From NCBI RefSeq assembly GCF_949987535.1, contig NC_080071.1:21909032-21973031 (forward strand): 64,000 nucleotides of DNA. The letters run 5' to 3'. Made by a program: the position numbers and the translations under genes. The stretch's first letter is position 1, and each line of letters starts with the position of its first letter. Source of the stretch: Balaenoptera acutorostrata (taxonomy: Eukaryota > Chordata > Mammalia > Artiodactyla > Balaenopteridae). The notes beneath the pieces are model-generated. The model saw nothing but the letters and a program-made list of their open reading frames with translations, was not told where the DNA came from and made no database searches. Positions 1 to 12,556 of the stretch are shown piece after piece.

Positions 1-1639
1 AAAAAATGGGATGGTAATGGTATTATGTAAGGAGTATATTGATATATGTTAGTGAATAGCTCTATTAGAATATCAGCACTATTTGGAAAGCTGTCAATGT
101 CATCTCATATTTAAACTATTAAGTGCATATTTAAGCTGTGCAAATCACTTACATTCATTTCATGGCTAATCAATCCAGTCTAAAATCGTTTGCCAAATAA
201 AAATGGGATTTTCTCTAAGAGCCAGATACTTAAGTCACTAGACACCAAATTATGGGATAAAAAATCAATTCAGCATCCCAGTTAATTATTGGCTTAAAAC
301 AATATTGTGTTGAGTCCTGGCACACACCCTTTAGCAGCAGATGTCTTTGTTTTGGACCATTTTGATGATCTTGGTAACTCTAGCATGATAAACTAATGAT
401 GGAAATTATTTTTTCATTTTAATTTTACATTGTGGATGGAACTATTGGCCTTTAACATAACCTAGTTTCTATCGCAGCCAGGCCCTAAATTAGAACAGTA
501 ACAGTGGAGAAGGAGAGCAGGTGACATGTTCCAGAGCTATTTGGAAGGTTTGGTATCTGAAAGTGGAAAGTGGGAGTTGAAAGAATAAATTCCAAGCTTC
601 TAAAGTGGGCAACTCAAATGATGGTACCATTTGCGGTGATAAGGGAGACTGGTGGAGGGGGAGGTTTTAAGGGGAAGACAAATTCTGTTTTAGATTTGGT
701 GAACTTGAGGTATTCATGGTATGGATGTGGAGAAATTCACTGAGTCTGGAATTCAGGAGGAATCTGTGTTGGAGACAGAGATTTGAGAGTCATCAGATGA
801 AGTTATAGGGCTGTCTAAACAATGAAAGAATTCTAGGGAATACTAACATGGAGGGGAAAAGAGGGAGGAAGGGGAGAGAGGAGGCATGAAGACAGTCAGA
901 AAGAAAAGGTGGAGGAAGAAAACTGTGAAACTATTACTTATTGGAGATGGTTTAAATCAGTGGTCTCCGAACTTTAAAAATTGTGTATCCAATCGATAGC
1001 GTTTTTGAACAATACCCATATATGTATATTTACTTATGAATTATATACATATAACATTATCAATCCATAAGTAACTATTAGTAAAACTTAATTTCTCTAA
1101 GTTTTAGATATAAACTAAATATATTTTATTTAGTAAAAGATGTTTATTTTTCCCATTTTATGTCTGTCCATCAGGGAACTGAAATGACATCAGTGTCCAC
1201 ACATATATGAATTTAGTCACAACGAATCATATCACCATTATATGTAAGTTTAAATAAATGTATAAGTTTACATAAAGCTAAAAGAGTTCTTGTAAGAAAT
1301 ATTAACTAAACGTGTAAATGACAAGAAAGCTGTATCACATTTAATTGGCATGGTTTTTCCTTCTTACTGATACATAAAATAATGGTGCCTGTTACAATCA
1401 ATGGAAGTTGCAAGATTTTCTTTTCCCACCCAAGTGAATCATCTTGTATGCCCCACTTTGGAAACTGGGTTTTAATTAAGAGAGAGGGGTCCACAGTGTG
1501 GAATACCTTGAAGAAATTAAATAAAATGCTGTCTTCTAATAAATGGAAAAATGTTTATCACCTTTAACAACTCGGTCACTGGGGGCCTTGATGGGGGTTG
1601 TGTCAATACTAGAAGAGGTGGCAGCCAGATCATGGAGGT
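1..1639. other. Intergenic, no gene seen
   Basis: AT-rich sequence with no coding structure. A possible DNA-transposon end 'atcagtggtctccgaacttt' sits near 957; nothing else is recognisable. Confidence 0.5.
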
Positions 1640-1830
1640 TCAAGGTGTAAGCAGTAACAGGTTACATTTAATACACACTCACTGCATGCCAAACTGTGCT
1701 AACTAAGCACTTTTCATATAACTCTGAGAAGTTGTGATTACCCCTGATTTAAGGTAATAATCAGAGACTTTCAGAGTTTAAGTGACTTGCCCTAGGTCAC
1801 ACAGCTAAGTAATTGGTCCTAGCAAAATTT
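1640..1830 (+). mobile_element. MIR SINE
   Basis: An ancient tRNA-derived SINE. It is recognised from 'taatacacactcactgcatg' and the core-like 'agtgacttgccctaggtcac acagctaagt' segment near 1,780-1,810. Confidence 0.65.
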
Positions 1831-2639
1831 GAACCCATGAGATCTGCGAGGTGGAAGAGGAGAAGCCATTGTTTTCCAGCTGCAGGTATGCGCAAGTGCA
1901 TGAGCATCTGTGGATGGCAGACTTCTGGGCAGACATGCCAAGATTTCCAGGCTTCCTCGTGAGAATCACCTACTTTGCTGCTGCAGAGGGCTGAGATCCT
2001 CAATAGTGGTTTCTACAATGTATGCATTTCTAAATTCCTTGAATTCCAACAGTGGCTTCTCTGACCTTTGCTCTGACCTTTTCCCTGGACCTTCTAGAGA
2101 CCGAGTAATCCTCTAATTTTCTGTGTTAAATCCCCTTTAACTTGATGTGTTTAGAGAGCTTTTTGTTTTCCTGACATAGCCTTGGCTAATGGATCCCCCC
2201 AATTCTTCATTTAAGCTGGATTATGAGCTTTTCCACATCAGTATTGGTCAGGATTATCATATCTGTCAGGATTCTTAGTTGCAAGCAAGATAAAGAAAAT
2301 ACAGCCGATTTAAAAAGAAAAGAAATTTATTGAATGGATTCAGAGAGCATGTGGAATTGCTGGGAGGGCTGGAAAACCAGGCTCTGAAAATGAATCTAGG
2401 CAGTAGATGGGAAACCATGGATAAAATCATGTCACAGAGCCACTGCAGTGACATCCACTGCTACAATCAGTGGTGGGTGTGCCTAATTGATGAATGTAAC
2501 CCATGCCCCTCTGTCCGGGACTTAGAGGTGACAGGGCAATTGAGGATCTGACCTTTCAGCTTTTAGAGTGATAGCTCTCTGCCTCATAATTCAGAGGAAT
2601 CTCAGACAAGAGATTCAAATGCTGGGAAGCCTCATAATT

Positions 2640-3062
2640 GATGCATATCTTCTCTAACATCCAATTTTTGTGTGTGTGCTCTTGTTTATACCTTTTGTTT
2701 TTTCTGGCAAACCCTCCAAATGCTCATCATCCCCACTGTGTGTGTTTATCCTTTAAGATCCAGCTTCCTCCTGGAAACCTTTCCAGCTGCAAGTGCCTGC
2801 TTCCTGCCCTGAACTCCTACAGCAATTTGTATCTTGTTTGACCTTATTAAATTCTAATTTGTTTTTATTGATATCTTCAGTTAAAAATGTTAAAGTTATA
2901 GCACATTTAAGGTTGAATGAACATTACAGGTTGTCTAATGTGGCTAGCTCATCCGCTCATTGAGGTCACAGCTTGCCTTACCCAAATTTGTAAACCCCCA
3001 GTTCCCAGCAGAGTACTTGCTTAGAGTAGACACATCATAAATATTAGTTATATTGAATTAAA
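2640..3062 (+). mobile_element. LINE-2 3'-end fragments
   Basis: L2-like 'tttaagatccagcttcctcc' and gaaacctttccagctgcaag, then a second stretch near 2,975 with 'cccagcagagtacttgctta' and the tail 'tcataaatattagtta'. Diverged. Confidence 0.55.
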
Positions 3063-3299
3063 GGAACCATACCAAGATTTGCTTGTCCCCATTTCCATTC
3101 TCTCTTCCAGCCACCACCTTCCACCACCACTTGCTGGTATTTATCTCAACCCTGCCCACATCCTCTAGGATCTTATTTCACTCCTTTTCTTCTTCTGGAA
3201 TTTTCATCACCTTCTATAGATTCCTGCCCAGTGGCCTGAAATATGCTCAAATGTCCCTGGTTCTAAAATAACCATTCTTGGCTACCTTTCTTTCTGCTC

Positions 3300-3800
3300 C
3301 CACACTTAAAAAAAAAGTTTATATACAGCCTCCATGTTGTCACTCCTCCTCTCAGCGGCTCGTTTCTTTTTCTCAAAGTCTGGCTTGTTTCCTCTTGAAG
3401 GTGCAAGCGACCGCAGTGGGCTGATCCAGGAACCGTTTGCCCGCATCCTCTTTGGCTTCCTGGTTGTTTGCCTCTGGTGATCACGTGACCACTGCTCTTC
3501 TCTCCAGAGAGACTTGCACACCTGATTCCTCTGCTGCCTTTCCTGCCCCTTCGCTGCCCTCTTCCTCCCCTCCCCCACCCCGGCTGCTAGCCCGGTTGAC
3601 TGCACCTTGCCAGTCAGAGGCTCCTGCCCAAGATAGTCAGAATGTTTTCTGCAGGTGGAGATAGCCCTAAAGTCTCTGCGGGGCGTGCCCTGCAGGCAGC
3701 ACTGCGGTCCCTTTCTCACCAAACCGTTTCCTTGGCCTGTGTGAGCTTGTTACTCCTCACAACTGCTGGCCTCGTTGGGTCATTGTTTTCTGGGCCTGGT
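3300..3800. other. GC-richer, CpG-containing block in AT-rich intergenic DNA
   Basis: This stretch is visibly richer in G+C and CpG than its surroundings: agcggctcg, gcgaccgc, ctcccctcccccaccccgg, gcggggcgtgcc. Open frames of 73 to 138 codons exist on both strands, but none resembles a protein I know and no splice structure is evident. It could be an eroded CpG island, a regulatory element or a processed-pseudogene remnant. Confidence 0.35.
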
Positions 3801-4345
3801 TTTCCCCTTCCCACTCTCTGAGCCCATGTCCTATCGATACCCTCCTCTTCTGCTTAGGTGAGCCAGAGTTGGGTTCTTTGGTTTGCTCCCAAGATCCCTG
3901 GCTAGTACCTTTTCTTTTCTTCCTCTTTCTGACCCTTAAGTGAAGGTATTCCTCCCAGCTATTTCCTTGCCTGTTTTTTTTCACCATCCACACTTTTTTT
4001 TTTTAGCACTGGCAAGCTCACCTATTTCCCAGATATCGGTTACCACCTTTATGTTGATTTTTCCCAAAACTTTTTCCAGGTTCCACCTCTCTCCTGAGCT
4101 CTAATCTAATCTCATGTTTCCATATGCACACCCACTGCCTGTCCTGATGCACCCCAAACCAGTAAGACTAAAATTCAGACTCATCAATTTTCATCTCGCT
4201 AATAAACCAATTTCTCCAAATTTATTTTTCTTGCTGAACACCCAGACTTTGGATTTTTCTTTCTATGGTGTCCTTCACATCCCCCAATAGTACCAAGTCC
4301 TTTTTATTTTTTTCTGGACCAATACCTCTCAAATCCTTTCTTTCC

Positions 4346-4468
4346 AGGACTTCCCTGGCAGTCCAGTGGTTAAGACTGTGCCTTCCAACACAGGAGGCAC
4401 GGGTTTGATCCATGGTTGGGGAACTAAGATCCCACATGCTGTGGGGTGTGGCCAAAAACTTAAAAAAA
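4346..4468 (+). mobile_element. CHR-type tRNA-derived SINE, older short form
   Basis: It starts ggacttccctggcagtccag and carries acgggtttgatcc and ggccaaaaact before an A tail. The target-site duplications have one mismatch: aatcctttctttcc at 4,332-4,345 and aatcctttctctcc at 4,469-4,482. Shorter and more diverged than the two copies near 21 kb. Confidence 0.93.
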
Positions 4469-4779
4469 AATCCTTTCTCTCCCTCATACTGTCATTACCT
4501 TGTTGTTGCCTGAACAGTTGTCATATGCTCCCCACTGAGCTCCTACCTCTAGTTGTCCCTCCGAATCAATCTGACACGTGTGGTCAGATTAAATTTCCTA
4601 AAGCACAGTTCTGGGCACAGCACCGCCTCTCCTGCCCTTTCACGCATCTTCTGTGCTGCAGTCTAAAGTGAAAACTCTAAAACCTGACTCTCAAGCCATC
4701 CACAGTCAGATCCTAACCTACTTTACCCTTCTTTATCCTATAGGTAGGATTTTCAAAAACACTTTATGACCCATAATCA

Positions 4780-5045
4780 TGTTCCATACTCTCCCACTCT
4801 CAGGCCTTTGCTTAGGGTGTTTTCTTTACATGGAGTCTCTTTCTCTGTACTCAGCCCAAGAGTCAACTTAAGTGCTAAACCGAATGCCATCTCCTCCATG
4901 AAGTCCTCCTTCTGTATATTATTTATTTGTACTATTCTACAATTTTTAAAGTACCCATTTTGCCTCCTCAAAGACAGGGATTGGGCTTGGCAAATTGTTA
5001 TTTTGGTTGAATACAGTAACTCCATCAATTTATTTTAATTGAATT
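4780..5045 (+). mobile_element. LINE-2 3'-end fragment
   Basis: Contains caggcctttgcttagggtgt, atctcctccatgaagtcctc and 'ctcaaagacagggattgggc', the classic ordered L2 3'-end phrases. No protein-coding value. Confidence 0.65.
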
Positions 5046-5509
5046 GAATATGCTTCTGATAGCAACTTCTTTTCTTTTCCACTCCATGGTTACCCTCACT
5101 TCTTAGTTTAATTGAATTTCAAATGGATAAATGTGTGGGAAGAAGGGGGTGCTCCATATGTGATCTGCTGTAGGTGAGGATGACCCACGTTTTTAAGATA
5201 ACGATAATTTAATTATTGTTATCGCTAGGATACTTAAATGCAAAGAAGTGAACCCACTCTAGCTTAAGCAGAAAAGTAACTTATGAAAGTATATTAGGCA
5301 GCTCACAGAATCGTTGAGAGGGTCCGAGACTACACAGTAAAAGCAGTGCATAAATTATACCAGAGGACTCCATAGCCACACCCTTTGGACATAGAATCCG
5401 CAGCTCATAGCATATTTGGCAGTAGTTCTAGAATTTCGGCCTCTTCAGCTGTGTGCATCTGCCACCACCCTCACCACAGTGGACTCTGTGCAGAGCCTCT
5501 TTCTTCGTC

Positions 5510-6012
5510 TTTGTGTTCGTTTCCAGTGTGTAACAAATTACCAGAAACTGAGTAGCTTAAAACTAAAATTTATTTGCTCACAATTCTGGAGGTCAGAAGT
5601 CAGAAATCAGTATCACTGAGCAGAAATCAAGGAAGCTGCAGGCAGGGCTGTGCTCCCGCTGGTGGCTCTAGGGGAGAATCCGTTCCTTGCCTCTTCTAGC
5701 TTCTGGCTTCTGGCATTACTTGGCTTGGCTGCATAACTCCAGTCTTCAAGGCCAGGATCTTCAAATCCCTGTCTGGTCTGTCATCACATTGTCGTCTCCT
5801 CCTTGTATGTGTCAAATCTCCCTCTGCCCTCCTTTTTTAAGGATACATGCAATGTTGTGTATGTGTATATGTGTGTATAATGCAGGTTACTCTCCCTGTC
5901 TCAATACCTTTAATTTAACCACATCTGCAAAGTCTTTACCTTATAAGTTAACATTCACAGGTTCCAGGTATTAGGACCTGATATCTTCGGGGGCCATCAT
6001 TCAGCCTGCTTA
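5510..6012 (-). mobile_element. MaLR-type (MLT1-like) LTR fragment
   Basis: The plus strand carries 'aacaaattaccagaaactga', cacaattctggaggtcagaa, then acatctgcaaagtctttacc and 'gccatcattcagcctgctta'. In reverse complement this order matches a mammalian MaLR solo LTR of the ERVL-MaLR class. No internal retroviral genes are attached. Subfamily not determined. Confidence 0.75.
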
Positions 6013-9000
6013 CCAAGTGTTTTCTTCTGCACTGAAGTCTCACTTGTGTACATCTCCCTGGTGGAGTCCAGGTCACATGCCTGCTGCTGAGCTGCAAGGG
6101 AGGCTGGGAAGTAAGCTTATCAGGGAAGGTGTTCAAAGATGATAGATGGGCAAAATATATGTCAAATATCAACTAAAATAGTCACCAAAGCATCATAAAA
6201 ATGAACTTGGTGCCAGAATCTTTAAACTGAGAGAAGCTACTTATGGCTGAATGTTTTGGGCACCAAATTTCAAGCCATGCAACTATGGACAAGGAAAATC
6301 ATCAATCTGGAAAATCATTTTCTTTGACTTGGGGAGGGGGTGTGTGACAAAAACAAAACAAAAACTTCAGGAACAGCTTTGGGCTGTGTTCCTCTTTTGA
6401 TCACAGGAAAAATCTTCCCTAGGACCCTAGAGTGGACAATTCAGTTAGATCCTATGTTTTGTTAAGAATAACGTTTGGTTATAATGTCATGGTAAATTCC
6501 ATTTCCTATCTGGTCTGATGTATATCACGCCCGTGGTGCCCAGCATCGTCCAATACATTTATGGCAACAAGGACTTGGACAATAGGAGATTGACAACTTC
6601 TGATTTTTCAACTCTCTGATACGATTTTCAAACAAAGCAAGAGGTCCTTCTTGTACGTCCCCCCTTTTTTCCAATGCACATGTGCCTCCACGTCAGCAAT
6701 TAATTTTCCCAGCTCCTCTCACCTGTATGTCTGCTAGAAATAATGGTGCCAACTTTTATTTGCATAATCAGTCTGTCAAAAACAAAAATCAAATAGTCTG
6801 GTAAGAAATGCCATGGCTTAATAGTATTACAGTGGTGGTAGGCATCTTACAGGTTGCCCAGTGTCCAAATAACTGTGGCAGAGCAATAATTCTACATTTT
6901 GAGGTGCATGTGTATATAAGACGGGGAGAGACCATGTAAAAGTTACTGAGATTAGCGTTTATAGCAACTACATAGATGTCAACATAAAGACATTTTGGGC
7001 TCTTCTGTATAAATAATCTTCTGAGAACATTGTTTTTATTGTTGACACTTAGCTGTAGGTTTCTAAGACACACTTAAAATCCAGTTTGTTCCCTTGAGCA
7101 CTTTTTCGTGAATCTGGCAGCATAACAAAAACTTTCTTTTGGAGGCCCAGAATCAAAGTGATGAAAAAAAAGTTGTGAAAAAATTTATTTTTTCTTTAAC
7201 CTTAGAGGCTTCCTATTTCTTTGATGAGAGATTTTATTCAGGAAGGGACGGTTATGATCTGATTGACAATGATCTCGGCTCCTCCAAACACTGACTGAAA
7301 AGTTTGGGGCAAATACCTAACACTTTCTGGCACTCCGCTTCTCATTATAAGATGAGAATCATAACCATGTCACTTTCTTACTTTCCAGCACCAGTCACTT
7401 TTTCCTTTATTAGATACGACTGGCATTTTTAGAAAAGTATATTTTAGTGCTTGTCTCTCCTTGGGTTCTAGAGTGGTTTTGTGTATATCGTACATTCACC
7501 AAATGTCCATCTCTGTTTTAAGGCCAACCCACTGATTCTATGTGACCTTTGTGGTAGGGGGAGGAAGGTTGAAGGAGAACTGGAGAAGTTTTGGAAGCTT
7601 CCCTCCATGAATTAATACTTCTGCTTCAGCATAATTCTGGTATTTGATCAAACATAAGAAGCTTCGAGCTTTTAATGTCCTGCTGACACCAGTATCAACA
7701 AAGCATTGAAGTGGAAGCTTTCTGGCGGCTGATTAGAGGGAGATTTTATTTCACTGGCTTTAAGACTAAGCATACCTTTTAGTAGATTTTTCTCAAGGAT
7801 AAGCTACATCATGCATTATAAATCAAATTCAAGAGCTTTAATAAAGGACCCTTGGTAATTTGGTAATACATTATCACTATGTTTTGGAAAGGCAATAAAT
7901 GACTGCTTTTTATAGTGTAATTTAAAATAATAATATGGATTACAGTTGTGTTCAGTCATGAAAGTATAATTTAACAGTTTGGGCTTATAATAACCTTTTA
8001 TCCCTTGACAGTGTCCACTCTAATTTTAGCCCAAGAATGGCTTACTTGGGAATGATTTACTGTACTTGCTTTTAGAGTCTAGTAGGGCTGAACATGTGTT
8101 TAATTGGAGTTTTATGCTGTTGTCTTGAAAAAGCTTCACACAAAAATGAAATTGAAAGCTGGAGGATAAAGACTGTCAAAGTGTGAGCTATTCCAATATC
8201 AAAAGCATGACCCAAGCTTGCTGTACCTATAGGGGCCCTCCAGGAAATGGGGAGCTCATGAGAAGTGGAACTGAAGAGAGTTTAATGAAGGAGGTATTTA
8301 TAAAGGTGTGGGAAGGTGCCAGGGAGCAACAAAGGACAGTGAAGCACCCAGGAATTCCTGCAGTAGGAGACTTTACCACCCCAGGCCTGAAGAGATAAGT
8401 GGTTTTGCTGTTCCTGGATCTGGAAAAGGCTGTGGGACAGGGGCAGGATATGGGTGCTGTGGCCTCAGTGGAAGAATGTGGTCACTGTTCGGTTGCATTT
8501 AGGCAAGGAGGGAGTCAGGGAGATTAAAATCCCCAATTTCTCCCCCCACCTTTGAAATCTCTTTGCAGAGTCTCCCACTGGGTGGACCCAACGAAAGCTG
8601 GAAGGCAAGGAAGTCCAAGTAATATAGGCTGAGTCACAGAGCAAGGTGAAGACAGGTGGGGCGTGGATTTGGAGGACTATCCAGCACACATGCCAGACGG
8701 CAAGTGAGGAAACATGAACAAAACTGATGCTAAGAGGCTTTGCATTTTTATCTGATATATATGTGACCAATTAGAACCTAAACTCAATGATCTTCTAGTT
8801 CCCATTTTTTCTGCTTTCTAGCTGTTACACATAAAAAAGGCTCTTTCAAAGTTCTCTTTTTCCTGACTTTCAGAGCTGTTTATTTTGTATCTTTAATCAA
8901 GTTGGAATGCAATGCACTAGCTTTTAACAAGAATATGTTGGTCTCTAGGAACACAGAACAAAACAGAAACCAACCTAATTCCTGCTACTATCCAGGACTG

Positions 9001-9384
9001 CAGGAGGAAATCTTGCTATTCATAAGATCCATCAAAAAAAGCAGATGCGTAACTTTGCTTTTAATTGTTTGTCAGGTATTCTGTAGGTCTCCTCTGGGCT
9101 TCCTGAATCCCCCTCCTGTATCTCCTTCCTTCAACTCCCCACTTTCAGAGCTCTACCTGGGGCTTCTTCCCTGCTCCACAGACCTGTTTGGCTTGCAAAG
9201 CAGAACTGCAACTTTGTCTCACCTTCCCAGGTATCTGAGTTAGCTGAGAAGCCTATATGCCCTTCTCTGACTTTATAGCCCAGGCTTTTTCATTGTCCTT
9301 GGTCTACCATCCCCCCCACTCCTCTGAACCTCCACTTTCTTACAGTGCTCTGGGGTCAGCCGAACTGCAGGCAACACAGACTAC
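6013..9384. other. Intergenic, no gene seen
   Basis: No open frame with recognisable homology and no splice structure. Probably unique or very old sequence; frames here are short and chance-like. Confidence 0.5.
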
Positions 9385-9570
9385 TGATGAGAGCTTGGAA
9401 CTGGGAATCATGAGATAGGTTCTAATTCCAGCTTTGCCACAAATTAGCCATGTATCATTCATTGGTTAAATCAAAGAATATTTTGAAGGCTTGTTTTTGT
9501 GATCTGGAAAACAGGGTGCATGAAACATATCTGTGATCCCTTAAATACTACCATGAAATCAATAGAACGA
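9385..9570 (+). mobile_element. MIR SINE fragment
   Basis: 'agagcttggaactgggaatc', 'ctaattccagctttgccaca' and 'tgatctggaaaacagggtgc' follow the MIR consensus order. Confidence 0.5.
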
Positions 9571-10672
9571 GAGTTGGTGGAAGAAACCTAGTTGTCTTCA
9601 CAGGAAATGAGGCTAAGTGGAGATGGGATGGACCTTGAAGATCACAACTGTGTCCCAGGATCTGGTTTTTGGTTTTAAGCCACAGAAACTCACCCTAGTC
9701 ACTCTGGGACTACGGGATGTCATGCCTTGACTCACCCTAACTAAACACCCACAAAATCTGGGGTAGAGATTTTTATACCAATTTATGATTGTTCTGCCAT
9801 CCAAGTAAGAACCATGCCCTTGTTCTTCAGTCACTGTACCAGCATAAGTTCCTTGCATCTAGATCCCCTTTCCAATGAGATTACCCACCCTTGGGCACCT
9901 CCTACTGCAACATTCTGGAGCCATCACTGCCCCAACAAAACCACACAGGAGACTGAAGTAGCTATCACAATGCCATTGTATTAATTAACAATGAGAAATT
10001 TAAGATGAGTACTTATACAATCAGCACCTTTTTTCAAGCTGCATGGGCAGTTTAATCACAGTCTCAAGCTATTTCCTTTACCATAGACAACCCCTCTCCT
10101 AAGAGCCTAATATACTCAAAGTCTGGGAAGTCAGACGTTCTCACAACACTAAGCAGATCTACACTAAGGAGATTTTTGTTGGGCATGGAAATAGAACCAA
10201 GATAGTTATGCTTACACCACAAGGTGAAATTGTTTAACAATACATCCATCTCACCCAGGGATGTCTTTGGAACGCTAAAATACACTCTGCCCAATATCCA
10301 ATTCCCCTTGCCCCAAACACTGTCGAGGATGTCTGTCTCTGAGCCTGCTTCCATGGGGCAGTGATTCCCCTCCTCACCCCCTTCCTCAGCACCTTCTTGA
10401 TTTCTTTCCTCGGACATGTTTAATCAAGTTGAAATCTAGACGGTAGGCAGGTGGACTGGGGAGCTATTTTCTCTCTTTTAGATGACTTGCTTATTTATGT
10501 TCACATCCATTCTGTGTGGATTTCAGAGTTAAGTTCTGAGGGAAATTCTCACTTCCTGTGTTTGGAGTAAATCTCAAACTCTAACAGCTGAAGAAGAAGC
10601 TGAAGACTTCACTGCCTTGGTGGGCCAGCCAAGGCCTCTGTGAAATATGCTGTTAAAATGAAGGCAAGTCTG
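9571..10672. other. Intergenic, no gene seen
   Basis: A 117-codon frame on the minus strand near 10.1-10.4 kb has no recognisable domain. Nothing else was seen up to the L1 5' end. Confidence 0.5.
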
Positions 10673-11573
10673 GAGACTGGTTCAAGATGGCGGAGTAGAA
10701 GGATGTGCGCTCACTCCCTCTTGCGAGAACACCGGAATCACAACTAACTGCTGAACAATCATCGACAGGAAGACACTGGAACTCACCAAAAAAGACACCC
10801 CACATCCAAAGACAAAGGAGAAGCCACAATGAGATGCTAGGAGGGGCGCAATCATAATAAAATCAAATCCCATAACTGCTGTGTGGTGACGCACAAACTG
10901 AGAACACTTATAGCACAGAAATCCACCCACTGGAGTGAAGGCTCTGAGCCCCATGTCAGGCTTCCCAACCTGGGGGTCCGGCAACGGGAGGAGGAATTCC
11001 TAGAGAATCAGACTTTGAAGGCTAGTGGGATTTGATTGCAGGACTTCGACAGGACGGGGGGAAACAGACTCCACTCTTGGAGGGCACACACAAAGTAGTG
11101 TATGCATCGGGACTCAGGGGAAGGAGCAGTGACCCCATAGGAGACTGAATCAGACCTACCTGCTAGTGTTGGAGGGTCTCCTGGAGACGCGGGGATGGCT
11201 GTGTCTCACCACGGGGATAAGGACACTGGCAGCAGAAGTTCTAGGAAGTACTCCTCGGTGTGAGCCCTCCCAGAGTCCACCATTAGCCGCACCAAAGAGC
11301 CGGGTAGGCTCCAGTGTTGGGTTGCCTCAGACCAAACAACCAACAGGGAGGGAACCCAGACCCACCCATCAGCAGACAAGCAGATTAAAGTTTTACTGAG
11401 CTCTGCTCACCAGAGTAATACCCAGCTCTACCCACCACCAGTCCCTCCCATCAGGAAACTTGCACAAGCCTCTTAGATAGCCTCATCCACCAGAGGGCAG
11501 ACAGCAGAAGCAAGAAGAACTACAATCCTGCAGCCTGTGGAACAAAAACCACATTCATAGAAAGATAGACAAG

Positions 11574-12498
11574 ATGAAAAGTCAGAGGGCTATGTACCAG
11601 ATGAAGGAACAAGATCAAACCCCAGAAAAACAACTAAATGAAGTGGAGATAGGCAACCTTCCAGAAAAAGAATTCAGAATAATAATAGTGAAGATGATCC
11701 AGGACCTCAGAAAAAGAATGGAGGCAAAGATCGAGAAAATGCAAAAATGTTTAACAAAGACCTAGAAGAATTAAAGAACAAACACCTAGAAGACCTAAAA
11801 AACAAACAGAGATGAACAATACAATAACTGAAATGAAAACTACACTAGAAGGAATCAATAGCAGAATAACTGAGGCAGAAGAACGGATAAGTGGCCTGGA
11901 AGACAGAATGGTGGAATTCACTGCCATGGAAGAGAATAAAGAAAAAAGAATGAAAATAAATGAAGACAGCCTAAGAGACCTCTGAGACAACATTAAACAC
12001 AACAACATTTGCAATATAGGGGTCCCAGAAGGAGAAGAGAGAGAGAAAGGACCCAAGAATATATTTAAAGAGATTATAGTCGAAAACTTCCCTAACATGG
12101 GAAAGGAAATAGCCACCCAAGTCCAGGAAGCGCAGAGAGTCCCAGGCAGGATAAACCCAAGGGTAAACATGCCAAGACACATAGTAATCAAATTGACAAA
12201 AATTAAAGACAAAGAAAAATTATTGAAAGCAACAAGGGAAAAACGACAAATAATATACAAGGGAACTCCCATAAGGTAAAGAGTTGATTTCTCAGCAGAA
12301 ACTCTACAAGCCAGAAGGGAGTGGCATGATATATTTAAAATGATGAAAGGGAAGAACCTACAACCAAGATTACTCTACCTGGCAAGGATCTCATTCAGAT
12401 TCCATGGAGAACTCAAAAGCTTTACAGACAAGCAAAAGCTAAGAGAATTCAGCATCACCAAACCAGCTCTACAACAAATGCTAAAGGAACTTCTCTAA
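11574..12498 (+). pseudogene. L1 copy 1 ORF1 (RNA-binding/chaperone protein), broken
   Basis: Opens with [19 protein letters not shown], the usual start in this L1 family, followed by coiled-coil-like sequence. The frame is lost near 11,760. The expected LWDN segment reads L-stop-DN near 11,984 (TGG to TGA). A further stop follows PIR near 12,277. The family stop is at 12,496-12,498. ORF1 protein normally coats L1 RNA; this copy cannot make it. Confidence 0.85.
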
Positions 12499-12556
12499 GT
12501 GGGAAACACAAAAGAAGAAAAGGACCTACAAAAACAAACCCATAACAATTAAGAAA

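Noticed and set aside
3306..3722. 138-codon minus-strand frame, considered as a LY75 first exon or a new gene
   Set aside because: No signal peptide or cysteine-rich-domain sequence and no recognisable homology. Kept only as a GC-rich block.
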